The notes under the pieces were generated by a model, which saw nothing but the letters and a program-made list of their open reading frames with translations, was not told the origin of the DNA and did no database searches. Below, piece by piece: positions 10,198 through 18,316 of a stretch of DNA of 64,000 nucleotides. The DNA lies in NCBI GenBank assembly GCA_963772585.1, contig CAVYXV010000010.1, positions 620,001-684,000 of the forward strand, in the 5' to 3' direction. Position 1 is the first letter of the stretch. Each line of letters opens with the position of its first letter. This DNA is from CAVVXN01 sp963772585. Lineage in GTDB: Bacteria > Planctomycetota > PLA2 > JAEUHO01. Position numbers and translations under genes: made by a program.

Positions 10198-10719
10198 GTG
10201 CATCTGGGGCTGCTACGCAAGGAGGCGTTCCACGGCATCCCCCGGAAGGCCCCCGGCCACGTCCTGGAAGAGGGCTTCGCCACGATGATCGAGGAGTACT
10301 CCTTCGACGTCCGCAACCGTACCTGGGCCCCTGCGGACTACCGGGCCGACAGCCTCGACGTCGTGGCGCACGCGCAATCGCTCTTCCCGTGGGGGCAATG
10401 GCTGGACATGACGTCGGAGCAGTTCTCTCAGCTCGCGCGTGAGCCGACCCAGGAGGTGGACATCCGGTGGACGCTCGGCCTTCATCGGATCGTGAACCCC
10501 GTCGACGTCTGCTACGCCCAGGGGGCCGCGTTGTGCCACTACCTCTCCACGGCCGAGGGCGGCAAGTACCGCAAGGCGCTCTTCAACTGGGTGGCGGACC
10601 TGCACGCCGGGAAGACGAAGACGCGGGACACGATGGACCGCGTCGGCATGAGCGCGTCCGAGCTCGGGGAGAAGATCGAGGCGTGGGCCCGCGAGCGCGT
10701 CGAGCACGGGGCCCGCTGA
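10198..10719 (+). CDS. Probable 5'-truncated peptidase-like or DUF1570-like protein
   Basis: A 173-residue frame from GTG 10198, which has CGGAG eight bases upstream. The sequence GHVLEEGFATMIEEYSFD resembles the region after the zinc motif of gluzincin-like DUF1570 proteins (LxEGxAxxxE). Later helices (CYAQGAALCHYLSTAEGGKY) fit the family too. The preceding HExxH helix is missing, and upstream sequence in this frame is not protein-like. I infer a remnant of a longer gene that lost its 5' part. Confidence 0.5.
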   Translation: MHLGLLRKEAFHGIPRKAPGHVLEEGFATMIEEYSFDVRNRTWAPADYRADSLDVVAHAQSLFPWGQWLDMTSEQFSQLAREPTQEVDIRWTLGLHRIVNPVDVCYAQGAALCHYLSTAEGGKYRKALFNWVADLHAGKTKTRDTMDRVGMSASELGEKIEAWARERVEHGAR

Positions 10720-10760
10720 TCCGCCGGTCCCGATGGGGGCCCCGCGACGGGGCGCCGCCG

Positions 10761-11099
10761 CTACAGCGAGCCCAGCGCGACCACCAGGGCGACATGGAGC
10801 AGGGCGAACGTCGGCACGAGCACGCGAAAGCGGGCGTGCCGGGTCTTGTGACGGAACCGGCGCATCCCGAACAATGCCCCCAGCGCGCCGCCGAGGAGCG
10901 ACGCGCCCAGCAGATCCGCTTCGCGGATCCGGCGTTCCCCCGCCCGGGCCCGCGCCTTGTCGATGCCGAAGAGCGCGAACGTCACGAGCGACATCGCGGC
11001 GAGGAACGCGCCCATGACGCCGTCCGCCGCCCAGCCTCCGAAGAGGTAGGCCGCACACGCGAGGGCGGCCGAGACGAGCGCGGCAATAGGCACGAGCAT
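10761..11099 (-). CDS. DUF1294 family small membrane protein
   Basis: 112 residues with about four hydrophobic segments. The family signature is clear: FALFGIDKARARAGERRI, then ADLLGASLLGGALGALFGM, then RRFRHKTRHARF, as in DUF1294 proteins. It is an inner-membrane protein of unknown function; some homologues are fused to cold-shock domains, but this one is not. Start is ATG 11099. The gap of 192 bp upstream to the next gene shows nothing else. Confidence 0.85.
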   Translation of the reverse strand: MLVPIAALVSAALACAAYLFGGWAADGVMGAFLAAMSLVTFALFGIDKARARAGERRIREADLLGASLLGGALGALFGMRRFRHKTRHARFRVLVPTFALLHVALVVALGSL

Positions 11100-11291
11100 C
11101 CGGAGATCCCACCACGGGGGCCGCGCCGGGGGAAGGGGGAACCGCGGTCGGGCGGCGTCGCCCTCGGGCCCGCCTTCGTCCCCGGACGGATCCCCGTCTC
11201 CGTCGCCGACCGGCCACCGAGCGTCGCGGTCTCCACGCGCGAGATGCGCGGCAGGTCCGCGCGACTCAAATCCGGTTCGTGAACGATGCGT

Positions 11292-11759
11292 CTAGCAATA
11301 CCCGGGGCGATCCACCGTGACGCGGATCTCGACGGTCCCGGTACGCGCGGGCCGCTCGCCGCAGCCTTCCGCGAAGAAGTGGTACGCGGCGTCCACGTGC
11401 GCGGGCACGCCGCCGACGACGACCTCCGTCTCGGCGTCCGCGCCCTTCCCCTCGGCGACCACGCGGATCGTGTGCGATCCCGGGGAGAGGCGCATCGGGA
11501 TCTCGTCGGGGAAGCCGTGTGCGGCGCGCGAATCGGCGAAGACCGACCGCATCGACCGGCGGAGCCGCAACGCGCCGTCGACGTACACCGACATGGTGAC
11601 GATGCGCTGCTCGGTGCTCTGGTTGGAGAGATGGAGCCACGCGTTCGCGGGCGCGGCCGCCGTCGGCGACACCTCCCGCGAGAGATACGAGCTCGCGCAG
11701 CCCAGGCAGGGGGCCAGGAGGACCAGCACGAGGGCCAAGGCAGTGCGTCGGGTCGCCAT
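11292..11759 (-). CDS. Small lipoprotein
   Basis: 155 residues. The N-terminus RRTALALVLVLLAPCLGC is a lipoprotein signal with the acylated cysteine probably at the second C (LGC). The mature part is beta-rich: it contains AWLHLSNQSTEQRIVTMSVY, a DUF-like surface fold with two histidine-containing strands. The function is unknown. Start is ATG 11759; GGGGAG lies directly against it, closer than ideal, so a slightly different start is possible. Confidence 0.75.
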   Translation of the reverse strand: MATRRTALALVLVLLAPCLGCASSYLSREVSPTAAAPANAWLHLSNQSTEQRIVTMSVYVDGALRLRRSMRSVFADSRAAHGFPDEIPMRLSPGSHTIRVVAEGKGADAETEVVVGGVPAHVDAAYHFFAEGCGERPARTGTVEIRVTVDRPGYC

Positions 11760-12362
11760 CTCCCCATTCAACGCGCCGCCCCGGTCCGGGTGCAAGCCCT
11801 CTCGTCCCTCCGGGAGGCCGCGTCGAGCGGCGACACCCTCGGACACTCCTCGTCCGGCACGCCCCGGTCCGAGAGGGCCGGGGCCGGACGAGCACGTGCC
11901 CGCAGGAGCGCGCGGCTCGCTGCGCGGTCTCGACGCGCAACATCGTGTGGTGGGGGGCGCTAGCCGAGCCCACGGATCCGACCCAGAAGGGGCGTGGCGA
12001 CGCCACGGGCCTTCGCGCAACGTCTGGGCCTTCCACGCGCCGCTCGGGCTCTCAATGGAAGGCGCCATGCCTCCTCCGGCGCGCCCACGCCAGATCCCCG
12101 GTGCCCCTGACCGAGACGGCGTGAGGGAGAATGGGGAGCGCGCACGCCGGCTACGCGCCGCGGTCGATCGGCGGCTCGCGCCGTGCCACCCCGCCGGTCC
12201 GACGCGTCCCGGACTCGCTCCCCTCCGCCCTCGCCCGTCCGGGCCTGCGGGCGTACATCCGCTCGTCGTAGATGTAGGTGGCGCCGTGCAGTTCCATCCA
12301 TGGCGCCGAGCCGATCGTGATGGGCCCGATGCTGTTGTACGGACAGGCGCGGGCCCGCTAGG
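11760..12362. other. Non-coding or decayed stretch
   Basis: No convincing gene on either strand. One minus-strand stretch near 12240-12360 looks coding-like (IGPITIGSAPWMELHGATYI, then YDERMYARRPG) but has no start and is out of frame with the HTH remnant next to it. The sequence GCCCGCTAGG occurs at 12352-12361 and again near 12413. The whole stretch looks like decayed accessory DNA beside tRNA-Val. Confidence 0.4.
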
Positions 12363-12620
12363 ACCCTGGTCACTGTGACCCTCGTAGGTTCCTTCCCTGG
12401 CGGGCCACACTGGCCCGCTAGGGGACGGGGGTCCGGATCGACGCGGTAGCGGTTCGATCGCCTCGACTTCCCGGCCATGACCAGCACCCCTCGCTGACGC
12501 GAGGTGCGCACGGCGCGCTTGACCGTTCTCTCGCTGAGGCTCGTCTGTGCGGCCGCGTAGGCGGCTGTCTTGGCACACCCGCGCACCGAGAGACGCCCTT
12601 CGTCGCGGGGATGCCCGCCC
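12363..12620 (-). pseudogene. Remnant of a winged-helix/HTH DNA-binding protein
   Basis: The minus-strand frame reads KTAAYAAAQTSLSERTVKRA, then SRQRGVLVMAGKSRRSNRYR. This is the recognition helix plus wing typical of HTH_36-type proteins of phages and mobile elements (LSERTVRRAL...RSNRYRL). No start codon with a ribosome site and no sensible N-terminus are visible, and the frame runs on without protein character. I call it a fragment of a lost mobile-element gene. It lies 140 bp from the tRNA-Val 3' end. Confidence 0.4.
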
Positions 12621-12716
12621 GGACCTGGACAGGGTTCGGGACAGGGCCCGTGGCGAAACGTGGCACGTGATGGCACTTCCCGGGTGCGACGACGCCCCGC
12701 TGCCCGGACACGAAAT

Positions 12717-12754
12717 CGCCCCGCAAATGCCGGGAGTCGGCGCTTTGCGGGGCG
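12717..12754 (-). terminator. Terminator after tRNA-Val
   Basis: An 11-bp perfect inverted repeat, CGCCCCGCAAA and TTTGCGGGGCG, with a 16-nt loop lies 8 bp beyond the tRNA 3' end. On the minus strand it is followed by ATTTCGTGTCC, a short T-containing tail. Confidence 0.6.
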
Positions 12755-12761
12755 GTTGGAG

Positions 12762-12838
12762 TGGTGGGCGCTACTGGACTTGAACCAGTGACCCCCAGCT
12801 TGTCGAGCTGGTGCTCTAGCCAACTGAGCTAAGCGCCC
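12762..12838 (-). tRNA. tRNA-Val (anticodon GAC), with encoded CCA
   Basis: A full cloverleaf folds by eye. The acceptor stem pairs GGGCGCT with AGCGCCC and the D stem GCTC with GAGC. The anticodon stem pairs CCAGC with GCTGG around the loop TCGACAA. The T arm is ACTGG-TTCAAGT-CCAGT. The discriminator A and CCA are encoded. The anticodon GAC reads valine GUC and GUU codons. Loop position 33 is C rather than the nearly universal U. Confidence 0.92.
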
Positions 12839-12849
12839 GGGGGAGGCAG

Positions 12850-12878
12850 GATATACCCGGGCGGTCGGCCGGGCCCAA
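12850..12878 (-). promoter_or_regulatory. Sigma-70-like promoter of tRNA-Val
   Basis: On the minus strand TTGGGC (12878-12873) is followed after 17 bp by TATATC (12855-12850). The tRNA begins 11 bp later, at 12838. The spacing fits a vegetative promoter. Confidence 0.6.
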
Positions 12879-12952
12879 GTCGGCGGCGGGTGACCCCCGC
12901 GTCTGGCCGAAGATGGGGTGGTCCGCCCTCTCGCCCGTCCTGCGGAGCGCCC

Positions 12953-13696
12953 ATGAAGCCCATCCAGCTCGTGATCACCATCGCCCTCGTCGGGGCGGGG
13001 CTCCTGCTGTACGACACGCTGCGGGGCGGCCCCACGCCGCCGGGGACCACGGTCCAGGTGGGGGCGCTGGATCGGCCGGCGTCGGCGGGGACGGAGCCCG
13101 GCGCGCACGAACCGGCCGCGGGGAACGGGGCGCTGAGCGGCGTCGGCGCGGAGGCGATCCTGGATCGCATGGCGGCGGTGGAGCAGCGCCTGACGGGCCT
13201 GGAGAACGCGATCCGGGAGGGGCGAGGGCGGCCCCACGAGGGCCCGACGAACGAGGAGGGGGGCAGCGGGTTTCGCCGGCCGGAGGAGTTCCCGGAGACG
13301 GCGTTGCGCGAGGGCGAGGACCCCCGCTTCAGCGAGGACGAGGTCCGGTGGTTCCGGGCGCTCAGCGAGGAGGTCCTGCGGCGACGGCGCAAGGAGGCCG
13401 AGATCACGGCGATCCAGTCCCAGCTCGACCGGATCCGGCCCGGCCTGATGAGCGACGTCCGCGACGAGCTGGTCGAGACGACCCGCCTCTACCGGGAAGA
13501 GAAGCGCACGGTCCTGGGTCAGGCCGCCAAGGAGAGCTGGTCCCTGGAGAAGCGCCAGGCGGCGCTGCAAAAGGCGCAGACCGAGTACGAGGCAGAGGTG
13601 CGCCGACTGCTCCCCCGGGACGCGGAGGATGTCCTCCAGCGGTTCGGGGCGTTCCCCGGCTCGCGCATGGACAGACCTTTCCGAAGGGACCGATAG
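12953..13696 (+). CDS. Membrane-anchored coiled-coil hypothetical protein
   Basis: 247 residues from ATG 12953 with CGGAG seven bases upstream. One N-terminal membrane segment (IQLVITIALVGAGLLLYD) anchors it. A Gly/Ala/Pro linker follows, then AILDRMAAVEQRLTGLENAI, a short coiled coil, and a long charged helical C-terminal half (RRRRKEAEITAIQSQLDRIR and onwards). It probably faces the periplasm. No known enzyme domain is seen. The next gene, ald, starts 88 bp later. Confidence 0.75.
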   Translation: MKPIQLVITIALVGAGLLLYDTLRGGPTPPGTTVQVGALDRPASAGTEPGAHEPAAGNGALSGVGAEAILDRMAAVEQRLTGLENAIREGRGRPHEGPTNEEGGSGFRRPEEFPETALREGEDPRFSEDEVRWFRALSEEVLRRRRKEAEITAIQSQLDRIRPGLMSDVRDELVETTRLYREEKRTVLGQAAKESWSLEKRQAALQKAQTEYEAEVRRLLPRDAEDVLQRFGAFPGSRMDRPFRRDR

Positions 13697-13726
13697 GCCC
13701 CTCACGGTCACCGTGCGACCCCGAAC

Positions 13727-13749
13727 AGGGGGAGGCCTATACTCCCCCT
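13727..13749 (+). promoter_or_regulatory. Perfect palindrome upstream of ald
   Basis: AGGGGGAG and CTCCCCCT form an exact 8-bp inverted repeat around the 7-nt centre GCCTATA, 36 bp before the ald start. The centre and right arm contain TATACT, a good -10 box, so the palindrome would cover the core promoter as an operator. It could also be an RNA hairpin that ends the upstream transcript. Confidence 0.4.
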
Positions 13750-13784
13750 TGCGGCGGCGAGACACCGGCCGCTGGAGGGCAGTC

Positions 13785-14894
13785 ATGCGCATTGGCGTTC
13801 CCAAGGAGATCAAGGCGCTCGAGGGCCGTGTCGCGTTGACACCGAGCGGTGCCCAGGCGCTGATCGCCGACGGTCACGAGGTCCTGCTCCAGCGTGGAGC
13901 GGGCCTGGGCAGCGGGATCAGCGACGAGGAGTACTCCGCGTTCGGTGTGAAGATCCTCGACACCGCCGAGGACGTCTGGACCCAGGCCGAGATGATCGTG
14001 AAGGTCAAGGAGCCGCTGCCGCCGGAGTACGGCTGGTGCCGCTCGGACCTCACCCTCTTCACCTACTTCCACTTCGCCGCCGCGAAGGAGCTCACGGAGG
14101 CGATGCTCCAGGGCGGCAGCGCCTGCTTCACCTACGAGACGCTGGAAGTGAACGGCCATCTTCCGCTGCTCACGCCCATGAGCGAGGTGGCGGGCCGGAT
14201 GTCGGTGCAGGTCGGTGCGAACTGCCTCGAGTACGAGCACGGCGGTCGCGGCGTCTTGCTGGGCGGCGTGCCCGGCGTCGAGCCGGCGAACGTGCTCGTC
14301 CTCGGTGCCGGCGTCGTCGGGACGCAGGCCGCTTGGATGGCGGCGGGCCTCGGCGCGTCCGTCACGATGATGGACATCAACCTCGACCGCCTGCGCTACC
14401 TCGACGACGTGATGCCGCAGAACGTCAACACGGTCTACTCGAACCCCCAGAACGTCCTCACCCGCATCCGCTACGCGGATCTCGTGATCGGCGCCGTGCT
14501 GCTCGAGGGCGCTCGCGCTCCGACGCTCGTGCCGCGCTCCTACCTGAAGGAGATGCGTGACGGGGCCGTGATCGTGGACGTCGCCGTGGACCAGGGCGGC
14601 TGCTGCGAGACCACCAAGGCCACCACGCACGACAACCCCACCTACGTGGTCGATGGCGTCGTCCACTACGGGGTGGCGAACATGCCCGGCGCCGTGCCGC
14701 GCACGTCCACCTTCGCGCTGACCAACGCGACCTTGCCCTTCGTCCGCAAGCTGGCGGCGATGGGCGCGGAACGCGCCGTCCGCGAGGACGTGCAGCTCCG
14801 GTCGGCGCTCAACGCGTGGAAGGGCAAGATCACGCATCCCGGCGTGGCGGAGGCTTTCAGCCTGTCGCTGGAACCCGCCGAGGCGCTGGTCTAG
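13785..14894 (+). CDS. ald: Alanine dehydrogenase
   Basis: 369 residues, the usual length. It catalyses reversible NAD-dependent oxidative deamination of L-alanine to pyruvate and ammonium in the cytoplasm. The N-terminus MRIGVPKEIKALEGRVALTP is diagnostic. The substrate-binding lysine lies in MIVKVKEPLP and the catalytic histidine in TYFHFAAAKELT. The NAD-binding glycine motif is VLVLGAGVVGTQAA. The C-terminal region with VVHYGVANMPGAVPRTST also matches. Start ATG 13785 has GGAGGG six bases upstream. A palindrome covers its likely promoter. A MATE exporter follows 30 bp later, possibly co-transcribed. Confidence 0.96.
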   Translation: MRIGVPKEIKALEGRVALTPSGAQALIADGHEVLLQRGAGLGSGISDEEYSAFGVKILDTAEDVWTQAEMIVKVKEPLPPEYGWCRSDLTLFTYFHFAAAKELTEAMLQGGSACFTYETLEVNGHLPLLTPMSEVAGRMSVQVGANCLEYEHGGRGVLLGGVPGVEPANVLVLGAGVVGTQAAWMAAGLGASVTMMDINLDRLRYLDDVMPQNVNTVYSNPQNVLTRIRYADLVIGAVLLEGARAPTLVPRSYLKEMRDGAVIVDVAVDQGGCCETTKATTHDNPTYVVDGVVHYGVANMPGAVPRTSTFALTNATLPFVRKLAAMGAERAVREDVQLRSALNAWKGKITHPGVAEAFSLSLEPAEALV

Positions 14895-14924
14895 ATCGGC
14901 GCTCTCGAGCCGGATCCGCCCACC

Positions 14925-16322
14925 GTGGAGTCCCCCTCGAGCGGTGCCGGGATCACCGAGGCACCGCTCCTGAGGGGGATCGCCGCGTTCGGTCTCCCCC
15001 TCGTCGCGGCCATGATGCTGGCCGCGCTGTTCAACCTCGTGGACATCTTCATCGTCGCGCGGTTGGACAACCCCGAGGTGGCGGTCGCCGCCGTCACCAT
15101 CCCGTCGCTGCTCAACTCGCTCCCGACGATCATCTTCAACGGGATCGTGAACGCGATCCTCGCGCTCGTCGCGCGCCACCACGGGTTGGGAAACCGCAAG
15201 GAGGCGAACCAGGCCGCCGAGCAGGGCATGCTCGTCACCGTCGTCCTGTCCCTCGTCTTCGGCATCCCGATGTGGTACTGGGCGAAGGACATCGTCGTTG
15301 CCTTCGGGGCGCACGGCGCGGTCGTACCCGGGGCCACCGCCTACCTGGCCATCATGAGCGCCGGCCTCGTCACGATGTTCCTCCTCCTGGCGGTGACCGG
15401 CGTCATGCGCGCGGCGGGCAACAGCCTGCTGCCCATGACCCTCGTGGTCGGCGCGAACCTGATGAACGTCGCCCTCGACTTCTGGCTGGTGCTGGGGCCG
15501 CCCCGGATGGGGGTCGCCGGCGCGGCGTGGGGCACCGTCATCTCGCGCGGCGTCTTCTGTCTGGTCGGGGTGGTCGTCCTCTGGCGGGGCTTCGCCGGCC
15601 TCCTCGTGCGCCACTTCGCCTGGCACTGGCGCACCGTGTGGTCGATCCTCCGCATCGGCATCCCGTCGAGCTTCCAGTGGCTCGTGCGGATGCTGTCCTA
15701 CCTCTACACCCTGCGCTTCGTCGCCATGGCGGCGGGGTTGGCCGGCGTGGGGGTCACGGAGGCGCAGGCGGCGTTCGGCGTCGGGCTTCGGCTCGACAGC
15801 CTGGCCCTCTTCGGCGGCTTCGGGTGGGGGGCGGCCGCCGCGACCTTCGTCGGCCAGCACCTGGGGCGGCGGATGCGGGACCGGGCGATCCGGTCCACCT
15901 GGATCGCCCTGGGCCTGAACATGATGATGATGCTCGTCTTCGCGGGCGCCTACGTGCTCTTCGCGGAGCCCCTCCTGGGGATCATGGGTTTCGACGTCGG
16001 GGAGGGCGTGAACTCGCAGCTGGTGCGCGACCTCGGACGCACCTACCTCTACGTCTCCTCCTCGGGATACGTCTTCCTGGCCGTCGCCGTGGTCGTCTCG
16101 CAGGCCCTGGCCGGCGCCGGGGCGACGAAGTTCCCCTTCTTCCTGGAGACGTTGGCGTACGGCCTGATCGGCTACCCGCTCACCTGGTGGGTGGCCTCCC
16201 AGGCCGGGAGCATCGGGCTTCGGGCGTTCTGGGCCGTCACCGTCGTCCTGCACCTCGCGGTGGCCGTGGCCTACGTGATATGGTTCCAACTCGGTTGGTG
16301 GACGAGGAAGGAACTTTCGTGA
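14925..16322 (+). CDS. MATE-family multidrug/sodium antiporter
   Basis: 465 residues with about 12 hydrophobic segments in two homologous halves. The family features are at the start: PLLRGIAAFGLPLVAAMMLA, then FNLVDIFIVARL (the V-D-x-x-F-V motif), with asparagine- and glycine-rich loops such as GVMRAAGNSLLPM. MATE proteins export cationic drugs or metabolites using sodium or proton gradients in the inner membrane. The start is GTG 14925; no strong ribosome site is seen. Its stop overlaps the GTG of the WYL regulator (GTGA at 16319), so the two are probably translated together and the regulator may control the exporter. Confidence 0.9.
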   Translation: MESPSSGAGITEAPLLRGIAAFGLPLVAAMMLAALFNLVDIFIVARLDNPEVAVAAVTIPSLLNSLPTIIFNGIVNAILALVARHHGLGNRKEANQAAEQGMLVTVVLSLVFGIPMWYWAKDIVVAFGAHGAVVPGATAYLAIMSAGLVTMFLLLAVTGVMRAAGNSLLPMTLVVGANLMNVALDFWLVLGPPRMGVAGAAWGTVISRGVFCLVGVVVLWRGFAGLLVRHFAWHWRTVWSILRIGIPSSFQWLVRMLSYLYTLRFVAMAAGLAGVGVTEAQAAFGVGLRLDSLALFGGFGWGAAAATFVGQHLGRRMRDRAIRSTWIALGLNMMMMLVFAGAYVLFAEPLLGIMGFDVGEGVNSQLVRDLGRTYLYVSSSGYVFLAVAVVVSQALAGAGATKFPFFLETLAYGLIGYPLTWWVASQAGSIGLRAFWAVTVVLHLAVAVAYVIWFQLGWWTRKELS

Positions 16323-17356
16323 CGTCGCGCGATCCCAAGGTGGTGAAGTTGGAGCGCCAGCTCAACCTCGTGTCGTTCCTCCTGTCCGCCCGTGCCCCCG
16401 TGCCCTTCTCGGCGATCCGAGGCAAGGTCGTCGGCTACGACGACAACGCCAGTCCGGACGCCGTGGAGAAGCGGTTCGATCGGGACAAGGCGGACCTGAG
16501 GTCCATCGGAGTGAACATCGAGTACGTGGCGGGCGACGTCTTCGGGCGCGCGGGCTACGTCATCGATCCCCGGGGCTACTACCTCAGGCAGACGACCCTG
16601 GAGCCCGAGGACGCCATGCTGCTCGCGGTCCTGCAGCGCACCCTCGGTGTCGTGGACGACTCCCTCGGTCGCAATCTCAAGTCGGCCCTGGCCAAGCTCA
16701 CGATCGACTCCAACCTCCCCGAGCCGCTCCGCGCCACGGTGGGCGAGCAGCACCTCCTCACGCTCGGACGCCCGGAGAAGGATCCGGGCCGGCACCATCT
16801 GGGCGCGCTGGGCGAGGCCCTGGGCCGCCGCCGGCGGGTGGAGTTCCGCTACCAGGCCCCGGGCGCCGACCGGACGACGACCCGTACCGTCCACCCCTAC
16901 GGACTGGGCCTCCAGGGCGGCAACTGGTACGTCGTCGGCCACGACGAGCACCGCGAGGGCCTCCGCAACTTCCGCCTCGACCGCATCCGCGGAAAGGTGC
17001 AGGTCCTCGACAAGACGGACGGCGCCTACGAGGTGCCCGAGGGCTTCGACGCGAGCCGGCACATCGACGCGGAGGAATTCCAGATGGCCGAGGGGCCCGA
17101 GATCGAGGTCGTCCTCGAGCTCGACGAGACGGCGACCTGGCTGATGGAGCGGCGGCGGCACGGCGTGGGCACCCTGGAGAAGCAGGCGGACGGACGGTTC
17201 CGCTTCCGCGTCCCCGTGCGCAGCGAGGACGGCCTCTACCGCTGGCTCGCCGAGTTCGGCCAGCACGCGCGCGTGGTGGCACCGCCGCACCTGGCCCGCG
17301 CCTACCACGAGCGGATCCGCGAGGCGCGGGGGCTCTACCGCGACGTCGCGCCGTAG
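16319..17356 (+). CDS. WYL-domain transcriptional regulator (PafC-like)
   Basis: 345 residues from GTG 16319, with AAGGA seven bases upstream and a GTGA overlap with the MATE stop. The N-terminal part (VVKLERQLNLVSFLLSARAP, then VEKRFDRDKADLRSIGVNIE) is the winged helix that precedes WYL domains. The WYL domain follows at about residues 160-235 (RRVEFRYQAPG, then VHPYGLGLQGGNWYVVGHDE, then RNFRLDRI) and a WCX-type C-terminal domain ends it. Such proteins bind DNA and sense a ligand, often nucleic acid or nucleotide. The last 22 bp overlap the convergent miaA 3' end. Confidence 0.9.
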   Translation: MTSRDPKVVKLERQLNLVSFLLSARAPVPFSAIRGKVVGYDDNASPDAVEKRFDRDKADLRSIGVNIEYVAGDVFGRAGYVIDPRGYYLRQTTLEPEDAMLLAVLQRTLGVVDDSLGRNLKSALAKLTIDSNLPEPLRATVGEQHLLTLGRPEKDPGRHHLGALGEALGRRRRVEFRYQAPGADRTTTRTVHPYGLGLQGGNWYVVGHDEHREGLRNFRLDRIRGKVQVLDKTDGAYEVPEGFDASRHIDAEEFQMAEGPEIEVVLELDETATWLMERRRHGVGTLEKQADGRFRFRVPVRSEDGLYRWLAEFGQHARVVAPPHLARAYHERIREARGLYRDVAP

Positions 17357-18258
17357 GAGTCGAGCACGCGCTCGGCCGTGCGCTCCGCGGATTCGTCGGC
17401 CGGCACGTCCACCCACCGGACGCCCGGGAAGGACCGGAAGAACGTCCGCTGTTTGCGGGCGAAACGGCGCGTTCGCCGCGCGATCTCCTCCCGGGCGGCG
17501 GCCTCGTCCAGCTCGCCGCCGAGGTGGGCCGCGATCGTCGAGAGCCCGAGGACCTTCCCGGCCTCGGCGCTCGGCGGGCGGGCGAGAAGCGCCCGGACCT
17601 CCTCCACGACGCCCGCCTGGAACATCCGATCCGTCCGCCGGCCGATCCGTCCATCGAGGTCGTCCGTCTCGCGACGGAGGCCGTAGAGCACGGCCGGACG
17701 GCGATCGGGTCCGCTCCACTCCTCGCGTTGCGCGCTCGCCGGGCGCCCCGTGGCGCGGACGATCTCCAGGGCTCGCACGACGCGCCGGAGGTCGTTCGGG
17801 TGGAGCTCGGCCGCGCGGGGCGGATCCACGCGCGCGAGCTCGTCGTGGAGCGCGGCCCGGCCGCGCGCGCGGGCGATGGCCCTCAGCTCCCGGCGATACG
17901 ACTCGTCCCGCGGCACCCGCGCTCCGAACCCCTTGAGCCACGCCCGGAGGTAGAGCGCCGTGCCGCCGACGACCCACGGGACCCTGCCCCGCCGGCGGAT
18001 GTCGTCGATCCGCGCGTCGCACGCCGCGACGAACGCGGCCGCCGACCAGGCCTCGGATGGTTCCAGCTCGGCGATCAGGTGATGAGGGACATCGCCGCCG
18101 GTCTTCGGCGCGGCCGTCAGGATCGCCATCCCGCGGTAGATCGTGAACGCGTCGCAGGCGATGATCTCCCCGGCCGTGCGGCGGGCGAGGACCTCGGCGA
18201 CCTCGGACTTGCCCGAGGCCGTGGGACCGAGCAGGCAGGGGACGGCGTCGCGCGGCAC
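17335..18258 (-). CDS. miaA: tRNA dimethylallyltransferase
   Basis: 307 residues from GTG 18258. It transfers a dimethylallyl group to the N6 of A37 in tRNAs reading UNN codons. It has P-loop LLGPTASGKSE, the region CDAFTIYRGMAILTAAPK (usually DSxxIYkGMdIgTAKP) and the VVGGTALYLRAWL strand with the catalytic threonine. The tRNA-contacting QREEWSGP stretch and C-terminal ARKQRTFFR also match. The second motif is unusually divergent: GMA replaces GMD and TAAP replaces TAKP. It is divergent from nadD with a 58-bp gap and convergent with the WYL gene. Confidence 0.93.
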   Translation of the reverse strand: MPRDAVPCLLGPTASGKSEVAEVLARRTAGEIIACDAFTIYRGMAILTAAPKTGGDVPHHLIAELEPSEAWSAAAFVAACDARIDDIRRRGRVPWVVGGTALYLRAWLKGFGARVPRDESYRRELRAIARARGRAALHDELARVDPPRAAELHPNDLRRVVRALEIVRATGRPASAQREEWSGPDRRPAVLYGLRRETDDLDGRIGRRTDRMFQAGVVEEVRALLARPPSAEAGKVLGLSTIAAHLGGELDEAAAREEIARRTRRFARKQRTFFRSFPGVRWVDVPADESAERTAERVLDSYGATSR

Positions 18259-18316
18259 GCGGCGAGGGTAGCGGCCGTGATACGCTCGCGCGAGGCGAGG
18301 GAGCCGAGGCAGGACG

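Noticed and set aside
13737..16289. An 850-codon minus-strand ORF opposite ald and the MATE gene
   Set aside because: Its composition is a His/Asp/Gly/Arg-rich mirror of the real plus-strand genes, with no motif.
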